DNA from: an uncultured Candidatus Melainabacteria bacterium
GTDB lineage: Bacteria > Cyanobacteriota > Vampirovibrionia > Gastranaerophilales > Gastranaerophilaceae
Assembly: GCA_934692665.1 (NCBI GenBank)
Contig: CAKUUG010000020.1
Location: forward strand, 1 to 31,433
Reading direction: 5' to 3'
Length of the DNA: 31,433 bases
Shown: positions 24,081 to 31,365 of the stretch, in pieces
How positions within the stretch are numbered: position 1 is the first letter of the stretch
How the letters are laid out: each line of letters opens with the position of its first letter
Translations under genes and position numbers: made by a program
The notes under the pieces: generated by a model
Told to the model about the DNA's origin: nothing
The model's input: only the letters and a program-made list of their open reading frames with translations
Database searches by the model: none

Positions 24081-24713
24081 ATGACAAAAAATTATCAAAA
24101 AAGAGATCCGAAAGAATATAATATTTTCAGAGGGATTTTTCAATGGATTACTTGTACATTAGTTTACGGAATGTATTACAAAGTTGCTTTTAATCTAAAA
24201 GTAGAAGGTAGAGAAAATGTCCCTAAAAAAGGATTTTTTATAGTTGCCTCAAACCACGTCAGTGCAATCGATCCTTTTTTAGTTATTTATGCCCTGCAAA
24301 GAAATGTTGCTTATATGGCAAAAGTTGAACTATTCAAAAACCGAATTGCAAGATTTTTCTTGGATTTGTTGGGGGCTTTTGCAGTAGATAGGGCGAAACT
24401 TTCGCCATCAACAATAAAAACAGCTCTTGGACTCAAGAAAACAAACTGGGCTTTGGGAATTTTTCCACAAGGCACTAGAGAAGCTGATGGCAATATGGAC
24501 AATATCAACAAAGGTTTTGCAAGTTTTGCAAAAACTCTAAAATGCGATATTTTACCTGTTGCAATAACCGGAGTCGTAAAAGACCAAAGAAAAGTATTCA
24601 ATAGCCACATGAAAATAAAAATCGGACAACCAATTCCATACAGTGAAAACATAGACGAAATGATTGATGTTTGGAGTAAAAAAGTTACAGAATTATCAGA
24701 AGGAAAAAGGTAA
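24081..24713 (+). CDS. 1-acyl-sn-glycerol-3-phosphate acyltransferase (PlsC-like)
   Basis: 210 residues. Motif I is NHVSAID, with H59 and D64 as the HX4D catalytic pair. The substrate motif, normally FPEGTR, is FPQGTR here. A hydrophobic N-terminal segment near 18-36 may attach it to the inner membrane. In the family the enzyme acylates lysophosphatidic acid to phosphatidic acid in phospholipid synthesis. TATAAT at 24044-24049 is a likely -10. GGGAG lies about 16 nt before the ATG, farther than usual. The stop TAA overlaps the next ATG by one base (TAATG), and the next gene is a second acyltransferase. Confidence 0.9.
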   Translation: MTKNYQKRDPKEYNIFRGIFQWITCTLVYGMYYKVAFNLKVEGRENVPKKGFFIVASNHVSAIDPFLVIYALQRNVAYMAKVELFKNRIARFFLDLLGAFAVDRAKLSPSTIKTALGLKKTNWALGIFPQGTREADGNMDNINKGFASFAKTLKCDILPVAITGVVKDQRKVFNSHMKIKIGQPIPYSENIDEMIDVWSKKVTELSEGKR

Positions 24714-25387
24714 TGACAGAAAAAGAAATAAATTTTGCACAAAAAAAAGCAAAGGATTTTAATTTTTTAACAAGATTATATCAATATTATGCTTTGTATA
24801 TTTTGTTTTTACCTTTTTTTGGTTCATTATTTTATAAAATAAAATTAAACAAAAACAAAAAACTCGAAAAAAAGCTCTACATATATGCTGCAAACCATAT
24901 TTCTTATATGGATGTTTTTCTTGTTAATTATTTAGTCGGAGTTCCTATTGCTTATATGGCAAAGCAAGAACTGTTCAGACAAGGTTCTTGGGGACAAAAA
25001 TGGGTTGCAAGAAATGTAAATCGTCTGGGAGGTTTTGCGGTTAATCGTGAAAAAGTGGCTCTTTCAACTATCAAAACAGTAAAAGAAGTATTCAAAGCAA
25101 AATACGGATTGTGTATTTTTCCACAAGGCGGCATCAGAAAAAACAAAACTATAGAAAATATTAATGGCGGCTTTATATACTTTGCTAAAACAAACAAAAT
25201 CGACATTGTTCCTGTGGGTATAACAGGCTGCGAAAACTACAATTGGAATATTTTTAACAAACAAAAAATAAACGTAACGATGGGAGAAGCAATTTCTTGG
25301 GAATTGGATGAAGAAGAAATTTTAAAACAATGGTGCGAACAAATCGCTTCCATGACAGGTTACGAAAACAAAGAAAAAGCAAATTAG
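24713..25387 (+). CDS. Second PlsC-like acyltransferase, translationally coupled to the first
   Basis: 224 residues with H62 and D67 in NHISYMD (HX4D) and FPQGGIRKN in place of FPEGTR, so both Glu and Thr of that motif are changed. An aromatic-rich hydrophobic segment (YYALYILFLPFFGSLF, about 25-40) suggests membrane association. Start by one-base stop/start overlap with the upstream acyltransferase, with AAGG near the junction. The pair is close enough to be a duplication. The second copy may accept another acyl donor or a non-glycerol acceptor. Confidence 0.88.
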   Translation: MTEKEINFAQKKAKDFNFLTRLYQYYALYILFLPFFGSLFYKIKLNKNKKLEKKLYIYAANHISYMDVFLVNYLVGVPIAYMAKQELFRQGSWGQKWVARNVNRLGGFAVNREKVALSTIKTVKEVFKAKYGLCIFPQGGIRKNKTIENINGGFIYFAKTNKIDIVPVGITGCENYNWNIFNKQKINVTMGEAISWELDEEEILKQWCEQIASMTGYENKEKAN

Positions 25388-25447
25388 CAATTTTTTTTCT
25401 TTACGTGTTTTGTAGGGAAGTACAAACATGACTCCAAAAGGATTATT

Positions 25448-26833
25448 GTGTCAATAAACAACAACTATTCATTACTTGCAAAAAGCATAAAAACGATAAA
25501 TAACCCTTCAAAACCCATTGGAACACTGATTGAGGAGATACCGACCGATGTAGGCAGATCTTATGCGGGCTACAAAAGAGGCGGTATTATTGAAGGTGCC
25601 GAAAAAATGAGAAAAGAACTCATGTCGGCAGTAGTGTGGATGTTTGGTATTCCTGCATTTAATAAATTGGGAAATTTGTTTTGCGAAAAGCTCTTAAAAA
25701 TTCCAACAACAGGCATTGATTTTTCTAATGCAACAAAAGGGAATGACGCAATTTTAGATAGTGCAAAATACCTTGTTGATGGTATCAAGAAAGAAGGGCT
25801 TGATTATAGCGATTTAGACAAATTTAAAAACTTCAATTTCAAAGGCATTAATGCTGAGCAATTAGCAAAAAGAATATCAGGTGCTAAAAAAATAACTTCT
25901 ATCTCTGCCCTTGTGTTAAATTGCGTTATGATGGGAATCGCCATTCCTAAGATTAATCAATATTTAACACAGAAAAAAATAGACAAACAAAACAAAGCAG
26001 AAAAAGAAGCTCTTAAGAATTTCACATCTTTTGAAGAATTTCAAAAAAATACAACAAACAAAACTTCAAATCCTATTTCATTCAAAGGTATTCCGACAAA
26101 TATTGATGATTTAACTTATCAAACAGAAAACAATAACCGTTTTCGCTTGGTAATCACTGATGTGCCAATGATTATAGGCCGTATGGTTACATCAAGAAAC
26201 AAATATGAAGCTCTTGAATTTTTGGTAATGGATGGGGCGAGTGCATATTTTTACAATTTTGCAAGCGAACATGTACAAAAACTCTTAAGAGGAAAAAACA
26301 CTCCAAATATTCAACCAATAAGTGCTGAAACATTAGTAAACAATTTTGGCTTGTTTAAAGATGGTTTAGAAAAAATAAAAAACAATCCTGATATCTTCAA
26401 AACACCAAAAGGCAAAAGGCCTGATAGCGTACTGAAAAGTATTTTTGGCTCAGACATAGCAAGTGAAATCTACAGAAATGAAACTTATGGAAAATATGGA
26501 AAAGCAAACAAATTCGTAGAAAATGACACCTTAAAAGACATTAACACAAGTATAGAAAATTTCATAAACAAACTTCAAGTTCAAGCAAAAAAAGAAAACA
26601 TTGACATACTAAAAGGCGACCAGTCTTCAATTGATTTTATTAAAAAATTTACAAAACAAACAAACACTAAAAATGCTGTATTTTTGGCAGTCGGACTAGC
26701 AACCAGCGTTTTGGGATTGTCTATCATTATCCCAAAAATAACTTTTGCAATAACAAAACTTTTAACAGGCAAAAATGAATTTACCGGCTCAACTTCTTTT
26801 GAAGAAAACAATAATACAGACAAAAAAGCTTAG
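25448..26833 (+). CDS. Hypothetical membrane-associated protein with ISFKG motif
   Basis: 461 residues, not recognised. It starts at GTG (25448) with AAGGA 5 nt upstream. Possible membrane segments are about 58-75 (LMSAVVWMFGIPAF), 150-168 (SISALVLNCVMMGIAIP) and 415-440 (FLAVGLATSVLGLSIIIP). A soluble middle part contains NPISFKGIPTNID (208-220). No catalytic motif was seen. An ATG-led 9-codon ORF (25428-25457) overlaps the GTG in another frame and could affect initiation. It shares the ISFKG-like motif with other unrelated proteins here (INFNAR at 16024-17751, ISFTSG at 28332-28589). Confidence 0.75.
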   Translation: MSINNNYSLLAKSIKTINNPSKPIGTLIEEIPTDVGRSYAGYKRGGIIEGAEKMRKELMSAVVWMFGIPAFNKLGNLFCEKLLKIPTTGIDFSNATKGNDAILDSAKYLVDGIKKEGLDYSDLDKFKNFNFKGINAEQLAKRISGAKKITSISALVLNCVMMGIAIPKINQYLTQKKIDKQNKAEKEALKNFTSFEEFQKNTTNKTSNPISFKGIPTNIDDLTYQTENNNRFRLVITDVPMIIGRMVTSRNKYEALEFLVMDGASAYFYNFASEHVQKLLRGKNTPNIQPISAETLVNNFGLFKDGLEKIKNNPDIFKTPKGKRPDSVLKSIFGSDIASEIYRNETYGKYGKANKFVENDTLKDINTSIENFINKLQVQAKKENIDILKGDQSSIDFIKKFTKQTNTKNAVFLAVGLATSVLGLSIIIPKITFAITKLLTGKNEFTGSTSFEENNNTDKKA

Positions 26834-26918
26834 TATTTTTTTAGAAATATTTCTTTTCAAAAATTTGTCCTTAAAAAAATATGTGTAATAATATTATAAA
26901 ATGGTTTTAAGGGGATTT

Positions 26919-27551
26919 ATGAAAAAAGTATTTTTATTCGCATTATCAGTAATATTTTCTTGCAATTTGTCATTTGGGATAAATAGCAACATAGAATTAA
27001 CAGAAGCAACATACAAAAAATACAAAAATGTATCCGCTGATGATAATGTTATTCGTGCTGTTGAATTATTGGAAAACACAACAGGCAAGTATTCCCATGA
27101 TGCAATTTTGGGGAAAAATTTGACTAACAAACCAATGAAAATAGAGTTTTTAAATCTTTCATTAATCAATCCGCAATACACAAATTTTGATGCTTTAGGC
27201 TGGAAAAAGAAAAAAGATTTGTATATCTATATCAACGAAAAGCACAAAGATGCACCAATAGAGGCCCTTAGTGCAATACTTGCTCACGAAGCAATACACC
27301 AAGATGAAACCAATTCAATAAACGAAGAAACCTATGCTTGGACTATGGAAGCTGCCGTTTGGACGCAATTAACCGAAGACAATCCAAACTTAGAAAAAAT
27401 TTCACACCCTTTGGTTGAAAGAGAAAATGTAATCAAACAATTGTTTGTTAGAGGAAATTACACAAGCAAATATATTCACAAATTTGTAATTTCTAACAAA
27501 GGATACCAAAACCTACCGGAAAGGTCGGTAGGCTTTGAAGAACTTTTGTAG
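26919..27551 (+). CDS. Secreted zincin-like protein with HEAIH motif
   Basis: 210 residues from the ATG at 26919, preferred because AGGGGA lies 4 nt upstream and a signal peptide follows directly (MKKVFLFALSVIFSCNLSFG). A Cys at residue 15 sits in a weak lipobox-like context (VIFSC), so it could be a lipoprotein. The core reads ALSAILAHEAIHQDE, then NEETYAWTMEA: H123-E124-x2-H127 and a downstream Glu (136 or 137) fit the HExxH...E arrangement of zinc metallopeptidases. The preceding KKKDLYIYINE looks like the edge strand. The substrate is unknown; exported and cell-envelope action is inferred from the signal peptide. Confidence 0.78.
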   Translation: MKKVFLFALSVIFSCNLSFGINSNIELTEATYKKYKNVSADDNVIRAVELLENTTGKYSHDAILGKNLTNKPMKIEFLNLSLINPQYTNFDALGWKKKKDLYIYINEKHKDAPIEALSAILAHEAIHQDETNSINEETYAWTMEAAVWTQLTEDNPNLEKISHPLVERENVIKQLFVRGNYTSKYIHKFVISNKGYQNLPERSVGFEELL

Positions 27552-27553
27552 AA

Positions 27554-27709
27554 TTATTTCCCGTAAGAATTTACGAAACGAGAAGCCAGATGTTTAAAGT
27601 ATGAACATCTGAATTCTTCTGTTGTAATATTTTCAACAACAGATGGAACTAAAACCAAAAAAGCGTATACCAAAAAACCAAAAAATACTAAACTAATCAT
27701 TTCTAACAT
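27554..27709 (-). CDS. 51-residue single-pass membrane protein
   Basis: Minus frame from ATG at 27709 to TAA at 27556-27554. It begins MLEMISLVFFGFLVYAFLVL, one clear membrane helix, followed by a short charged, Cys-containing tail ending ASRFVNSYGK. GAGG lies 8 nt upstream. Convergent with the zincin gene, whose stop is 3 nt away. The hydrophobic-then-polar layout and the ribosome site support a real gene, but I do not recognise the family. Confidence 0.6.
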   Translation of the reverse strand: MLEMISLVFFGFLVYAFLVLVPSVVENITTEEFRCSYFKHLASRFVNSYGK

Positions 27710-28235
27710 ACTTTTAACCTCATCATTATCCTTATGTAATTATTAACGGCAGTTTTTATTCAAACTTTATGAATTTTCTTTTATATTTAACAAAATTTAA
27801 CAGTATTTGTTTAAATATCTTCTAAAAAAGGTTATTTTATATATTTTAATGTTATTTTTTTAAAAAAATATTCTACAAAACAATATGAATTTAATAGAAA
27901 ATATGCCAAAATTCAAAAATATTAATTGTATTTTTTACATTTATTATTTTTTTATATATTTTTTCAATATACATTTATCAAAAATTTAAAGAAAAAAAAT
28001 GGGGCAAATTTGCCCCAAACTGTCTGGAATTAAGAATAGCTGGAAGTATGAAAAAGATTAATTATATAATCAAATAATTTATTAAAAATTTCAATTGTAC
28101 ACATGGGTAATTTTAAGTATTAGGGAAAATATATATAAAAAAATAATAAGTGTATTTTTGACAGTTATTATTTTTTTCGGAAAAAAATCTCCAAAACTCA
28201 ACAATATCAAGAAAAAAATATTTTTTAAATAAGGG
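27710..28235. other. Very AT-rich 526-bp intergenic stretch with a palindromic terminator but no confident gene
   Basis: No ORF above 35 codons with a ribosome site on either strand. A 34-codon plus ORF from 27885 would be hydrophobic but has no Shine-Dalgarno. The one strong element is the palindrome at 28001-28016 with a T-run on the minus strand. The right end runs into the strong promoter at 28236. Confidence 0.5.
27992..28016 (-). terminator. Palindromic terminator-like hairpin on the minus strand with no obvious gene
   Basis: GGGGCAAATTTGCCCC (28001-28016) is a perfect 16-bp palindrome. On the minus strand it is followed by A and eight T's (27999-27992). Any transcript it ends must start between 28017 and about 28300 on the minus strand, where no protein gene is seen. 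Confidence 0.6.
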
Positions 28236-28264
28236 TTGACAAATAGAAATTTTAGGTGCATAAT
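28236..28264 (+). promoter_or_regulatory. Near-consensus sigma70 promoter
   Basis: TTGACA (28236-28241), an exact 17-bp spacer and CATAAT (28259-28264). It is the best match to consensus in the window. It drives the short ISFTSG protein gene, with an expected start near 28271 and a leader of about 60 nt. Confidence 0.8.
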
Positions 28265-28331
28265 AAAAACATAAAGAACAAGTGTTCAACAAACACTAAA
28301 AAACAAAAAAATGAGAGGTGAAAAAAACAAT

Positions 28332-28589
28332 ATGTTGACAATATCTCCAATAACAAATGTAAAAAATACAATTAATAATAAAATATCTTTCACATCAGGC
28401 GTTCGTTCTAACAAAGGTGCCGATGTAATCAACAACACAACAGACGTTAAAAACGAAGGTAGATTTTTAACAGATTTCTTAGGAACAATCAAACAATCTC
28501 CTTTATTCTATCAAACCTTCATTCAAAGACAAGCTAGCATTGAAAAAGGTTTAGATTCAGAACAAAACAAAATTAACACAATTGCATAA
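28332..28589 (+). CDS. Short ISFTSG-motif protein, likely highly expressed
   Basis: 85 residues from ATG 28332, beginning MLTISPITNVKN, then NKISFTSGVRSNKG; not recognised. An in-frame ATG 21 nt earlier has no ribosome site, while AGAGGTGA (near-perfect anti-SD match) lies 11 nt before 28332, slightly far. Polar and Asn/Thr/Lys-rich, with a C-terminal helical part (FLTDFLGTIKQSPLFYQTF). No signal peptide or membrane helix. The very strong promoter upstream and the tidy terminator downstream make it a single-gene unit that is probably abundant. It shares its ISFTSG/ISFKG-type motif with larger proteins here. Confidence 0.75.
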   Translation: MLTISPITNVKNTINNKISFTSGVRSNKGADVINNTTDVKNEGRFLTDFLGTIKQSPLFYQTFIQRQASIEKGLDSEQNKINTIA

Positions 28590-28911
28590 GCAATTTAAAG
28601 CATTATCAACACCTAACAACACAATCTCGAAGCATAAACAACAAACAACAGCCTTATCATTCTTTGGTAAGGCTTTTAATTTTCTATAAACCGAGTACAC
28701 TCTATTAAATCAAACAAAAATCATAGATAATAGAACTTTTTAAATTTTTCAATATTTATTTGCTTATTGATAAAAAGTATTTATCGTACACTTTATATCT
28801 TCATTCGTTAAGAAATATTACAAATTTATTTAAAAATTCATCAATTTAGCAATTATTTTTTCTAAAAATTCTTTATTGTATATACGAGAGATATAAAGAA
28901 GGAATAAAATA
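28590..28911 (+). other. Intergenic region of 322 bp
   Basis: It holds the terminator at 28650-28677 and then AT-rich sequence without a convincing ORF. A TTGATA near 28767 is a possible -35 but has no well-spaced -10. The Shine-Dalgarno AAGGA for the next gene lies at its end. Confidence 0.4.
28650..28677 (+). terminator. Intrinsic terminator of the ISFTSG gene
   Basis: GCCTTA (28651-28656) pairs with TAAGGC (28668-28673), extended by an A/T pair, followed by TTTT. It sits 61 bp after the stop. Confidence 0.75.
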
Positions 28912-29202
28912 ATGATTAGTAATTTGCCACGCGCCATTAGCTACGACTACAATGCCATTCAAGGTTCAAGACAAGCAACAGCAAAAGCAGAAACCGAAGA
29001 AGCAACAACAGAATCAGCAGAAAATCTGCAAAGAGATGATGAAATATGTTATCTTTTTACAGAGAGCAGTAGTGTAACGAATGCACGTACTACAGCTCTT
29101 AAAAAAGCGCAAGATATTCAATATGACATAGGCAAAAAATGGTTTACGACAGTTCAGAAGAACAAACTAAAAATGAAAGAAGTGAAAAAAACTGTAAATT
29201 AG
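28912..29202 (+). CDS. Hypothetical protein; probable 5' part of a frameshift-split gene
   Basis: 96 residues, MISNLPRAISYDYNAIQGSR onward; polar N-terminus, Glu/Thr/Ala-rich middle, then an amphipathic helix (TTALKKAQDIQYDIGKKW). The AAGGA Shine-Dalgarno is 8 nt upstream. The stop (TAG) comes just after a run of seven A's (29185-29191). In the -1 frame the coding sequence continues without break into the glycine-rich, EF-hand-bearing protein that follows, and the two ORFs overlap by 64 nt. It is best read as the N-terminus of one larger protein of about 430 residues, but two overlapping genes remain possible. Confidence 0.6.
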   Translation: MISNLPRAISYDYNAIQGSRQATAKAETEEATTESAENLQRDDEICYLFTESSSVTNARTTALKKAQDIQYDIGKKWFTTVQKNKLKMKEVKKTVN

Positions 29203-30191
29203 CCGCAGGACTTGGTGCTGTTGGATCAGCACTCGGAATTGCAGCCGTTGTTTCACATGCTAGCATTTTAGGTTTATCACTAGGACCTGTTGGTTGGGGA
29301 TGTTTAGCGGTTGGAACTGCATTTGCAATAGGTGGTGCTATAGGTTCTCTTATATTCGGCTCAAAAGCAGAAGATGCAAAACAAGAAAAAAATGATGCAA
29401 GAGAATATGCAAACCAAGCAAATTCGGAAAAACAAGGTACACCTTATTCAATAGATGAAGGTATTGATACAGGATTTGTTGAACAAGAAAAAATAGATGA
29501 CGCTATAGATACAATGATTGCAGACGGCAGAAATTTGAATTATGCTAATCATGCATATTTGTCATTATCTAAAACATCAGATGAAAGCAAGGAAATTACA
29601 TACTCAAGATATGATGTTGATTCAAGAAAATTTGACAACCAACAAGAACCGGACAGGACTGATAAACTTAATGGTTTTGAAGAAACAAAAATTTCAGTTC
29701 CTGAAGAATTTAAAGATTTTGCAGAAAAATTATTAGCAGACGGCGAAATTACCGATGAAACAGCAGCTACAGCAGAAAAATATTTAGATATGATTGCAAA
29801 TGAAGACTTTGTAGTATTTGATGTTAATGGCGATGGACATATCAACGATCATGATAGAGATGTTATGAGAATGCTAGTAGAAAAAGAAAGCGTTAAATAT
29901 GTGACAGAAATGACTGACACTGTACATAATATTGGTTATGATGTCAATGGAGATGGAAATGTAGACGAAAAGGACGGTATTGCTTATAAAGAAATTTCAT
30001 CTTTAAAAGTTGCTAGAGCGGACTTAAATAAAGATGGCGAAGTTGATGAAAAAGATTCTGAAATACTAAATTCATACACAACCGGTCTCCGCAATTATTA
30101 TGATAGAATAGGTACAACCTCTAAACTAATCGAAGAAGCTGTAGGTGAAAATGAAAAGTTAATGGATAGAAAATTAACAGAACAAAACTAG
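29139..30191 (+). CDS. Protein with Gly/Ala-rich membrane hairpin and three dockerin/EF-hand-like calcium loops
   Basis: 350 residues if started at ATG 29139 (weak AGG upstream); the true N-terminus may be the preceding ORF through a -1 shift. Residues 21-74 form a Gly/Ala hydrophobic hairpin (AAGLGAVGSALGIAAVV, then WGCLAVGTAFAIGGAIG), resembling glycine-zipper membrane inserts. A charged helical part follows, then three 12-residue calcium loops with the D-x-N-x-D-G-x-[IV]-x-x-x-D pattern: DVNGDGHINDHD (228-239), DVNGDGNVDEKD (268-279) and DLNKDGEVDEKD (295-306). Such loops occur in dockerin modules and EF-hands; pairs 27 and 40 residues apart do not match the tight 22-residue dockerin repeat. 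Calcium-dependent folding is likely. No signal peptide. Confidence 0.72.
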   Translation: MVYDSSEEQTKNERSEKNCKLAAGLGAVGSALGIAAVVSHASILGLSLGPVGWGCLAVGTAFAIGGAIGSLIFGSKAEDAKQEKNDAREYANQANSEKQGTPYSIDEGIDTGFVEQEKIDDAIDTMIADGRNLNYANHAYLSLSKTSDESKEITYSRYDVDSRKFDNQQEPDRTDKLNGFEETKISVPEEFKDFAEKLLADGEITDETAATAEKYLDMIANEDFVVFDVNGDGHINDHDRDVMRMLVEKESVKYVTEMTDTVHNIGYDVNGDGNVDEKDGIAYKEISSLKVARADLNKDGEVDEKDSEILNSYTTGLRNYYDRIGTTSKLIEEAVGENEKLMDRKLTEQN

Positions 30192-30214
30192 ATAAACAGT
30201 ATAATAATAATAAT

Positions 30215-30242
30215 AAAAAGAGTGCCACTTGGCACTCTTTTT
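30215..30242 (+). terminator. Bidirectional intrinsic terminator
   Basis: A perfect 12-bp stem AAAAAGAGTGCC (30215-30226) with GGCACTCTTTTT (30231-30242) around loop ACTT. It serves the EF-hand gene and the convergent alcohol dehydrogenase. Confidence 0.92.
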
Positions 30243-30254
30243 ATTGTAAAATCT

Positions 30255-31295
30255 TTAAAAAGAATTTGTAATTGCAATTTTCATAACGTTATCAAATTTA
30301 TTTTCAAAAACTTTGTATGCTTCTTTTATGTCTTTTAGTTTGTATTCGTGTGTAATAAGGGGAGTTGTGTCGATTTTACCTTCTTTAATTAGATTCAATA
30401 TTTCATCGCAATCGCATCCGTCTACACCACCTGTTTTAAAAGTCAAATTTTTACCATACATATCAGGTAGAGGTAGCATCATTGATTCATCATAAAGTGC
30501 GACAATCACAACAGTTGCATTAGCTCTAGCACAGTCCCATGCCATTTTAAAAGTTTCTTTGCTTCCTGCAACTTCAAAAACAACATCGGCTCCACCGTTT
30601 GAACTTTCTTTTTCTATGATTTTTTTACAATCTTCAGGCTTTGTAACAATTACATCTTTATAGTATTTTTTAACAAAATTTCTTCTTGATTCATCTTTTT
30701 CACAAATAATAATTTTTTTGGGATTTTTAAGCATTGCACACAACATTGTACAAATCCCCGTTGGCCCTGCACCAATAATCAAAACTGTATCAGCACTTTT
30801 GATTTGCGAAATTTTCACTGCCCAAAAACCTGTTGCTAAAATATCACCAACAAAAAGTGCTTGTTTATCTGATACGTTATCAGGAATTTTGTTTACACAA
30901 TTGTTTGCAAAAGGCACTCTGACATATTGTGTTTGTCCGCCATCAATTCTACAGCCCAATGCCCATCCGCCGTTTTTGTTGGTACAATTATTTACATAAC
31001 CGTTTTTACAGAAAAAACATTCGCCACAAAAAGTTTCAACGTTCACTATTACCCTGTCGCCAACTTTTACATTTTTGACATCTGTACCGATTTCTTCAAC
31101 GATACCAACCATTTCATGTCCAACAGTAATCCCTTTAACAGCCTTTGGTACAGAGCCGTTTTTTATGTGCAGGTCACTTGTACAAATGCTGCTCATAGTC
31201 ACTTTTACTATTGCATCTTTTGAGTCAATTAAACGGGGTTTTTCTTTTTCTTCAAACTCAAAAACTCCTTTTTCCTTGTATACATAAGAAAGCAA
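30255..31295 (-). CDS. Zinc-dependent medium-chain alcohol dehydrogenase
   Basis: 346 residues, full length. It starts at TTG (31295) with AAAGGAG 7 nt upstream; MLSYVYKEKGVF matches the usual MKA-x-VY start, and the nearby ATG is out of frame. Catalytic zinc ligands are C38 (SSICTSDLH) and H60-E61 (GHEMVG). Structural zinc cysteines are C90, C93, C96 and C104 (FCGECFFCKNGYVNNC). The Rossmann NAD(P) site is VLIIGAGPTG. The family oxidises or reduces alcohols, aldehydes, polyols or threonine in the cytosol. Fermentative alcohol metabolism fits the PFOR and hydrogenase genes. The substrate is not deducible. A terminator separates it from the upstream tRNA-Ile. Confidence 0.9.
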   Translation of the reverse strand: MLSYVYKEKGVFEFEEKEKPRLIDSKDAIVKVTMSSICTSDLHIKNGSVPKAVKGITVGHEMVGIVEEIGTDVKNVKVGDRVIVNVETFCGECFFCKNGYVNNCTNKNGGWALGCRIDGGQTQYVRVPFANNCVNKIPDNVSDKQALFVGDILATGFWAVKISQIKSADTVLIIGAGPTGICTMLCAMLKNPKKIIICEKDESRRNFVKKYYKDVIVTKPEDCKKIIEKESSNGGADVVFEVAGSKETFKMAWDCARANATVVIVALYDESMMLPLPDMYGKNLTFKTGGVDGCDCDEILNLIKEGKIDTTPLITHEYKLKDIKEAYKVFENKFDNVMKIAITNSF

Positions 31296-31330
31296 AATAT
31301 TTCTCCTTTTTCGTTAGTATCAAAATAATA

Positions 31331-31364
31331 AAATAAAAGAGAGTACCAAACGATACTCTCTTTT
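31331..31364 (-). terminator. Intrinsic terminator of tRNA-Ile
   Basis: An 11-bp stem AAAAGAGAGTA (31335-31345 on plus) with TACTCTCTTTT (31354-31364), followed on the minus strand by a T-rich tract. It lies directly after the tRNA 3' end. Confidence 0.85.
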
Positions 31365-31365
31365 A

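Noticed and set aside
27885..27989. 34-codon hydrophobic ORF on the plus strand
   Set aside because: No Shine-Dalgarno, and the Ile/Phe/Tyr content is what random AT-rich sequence gives.
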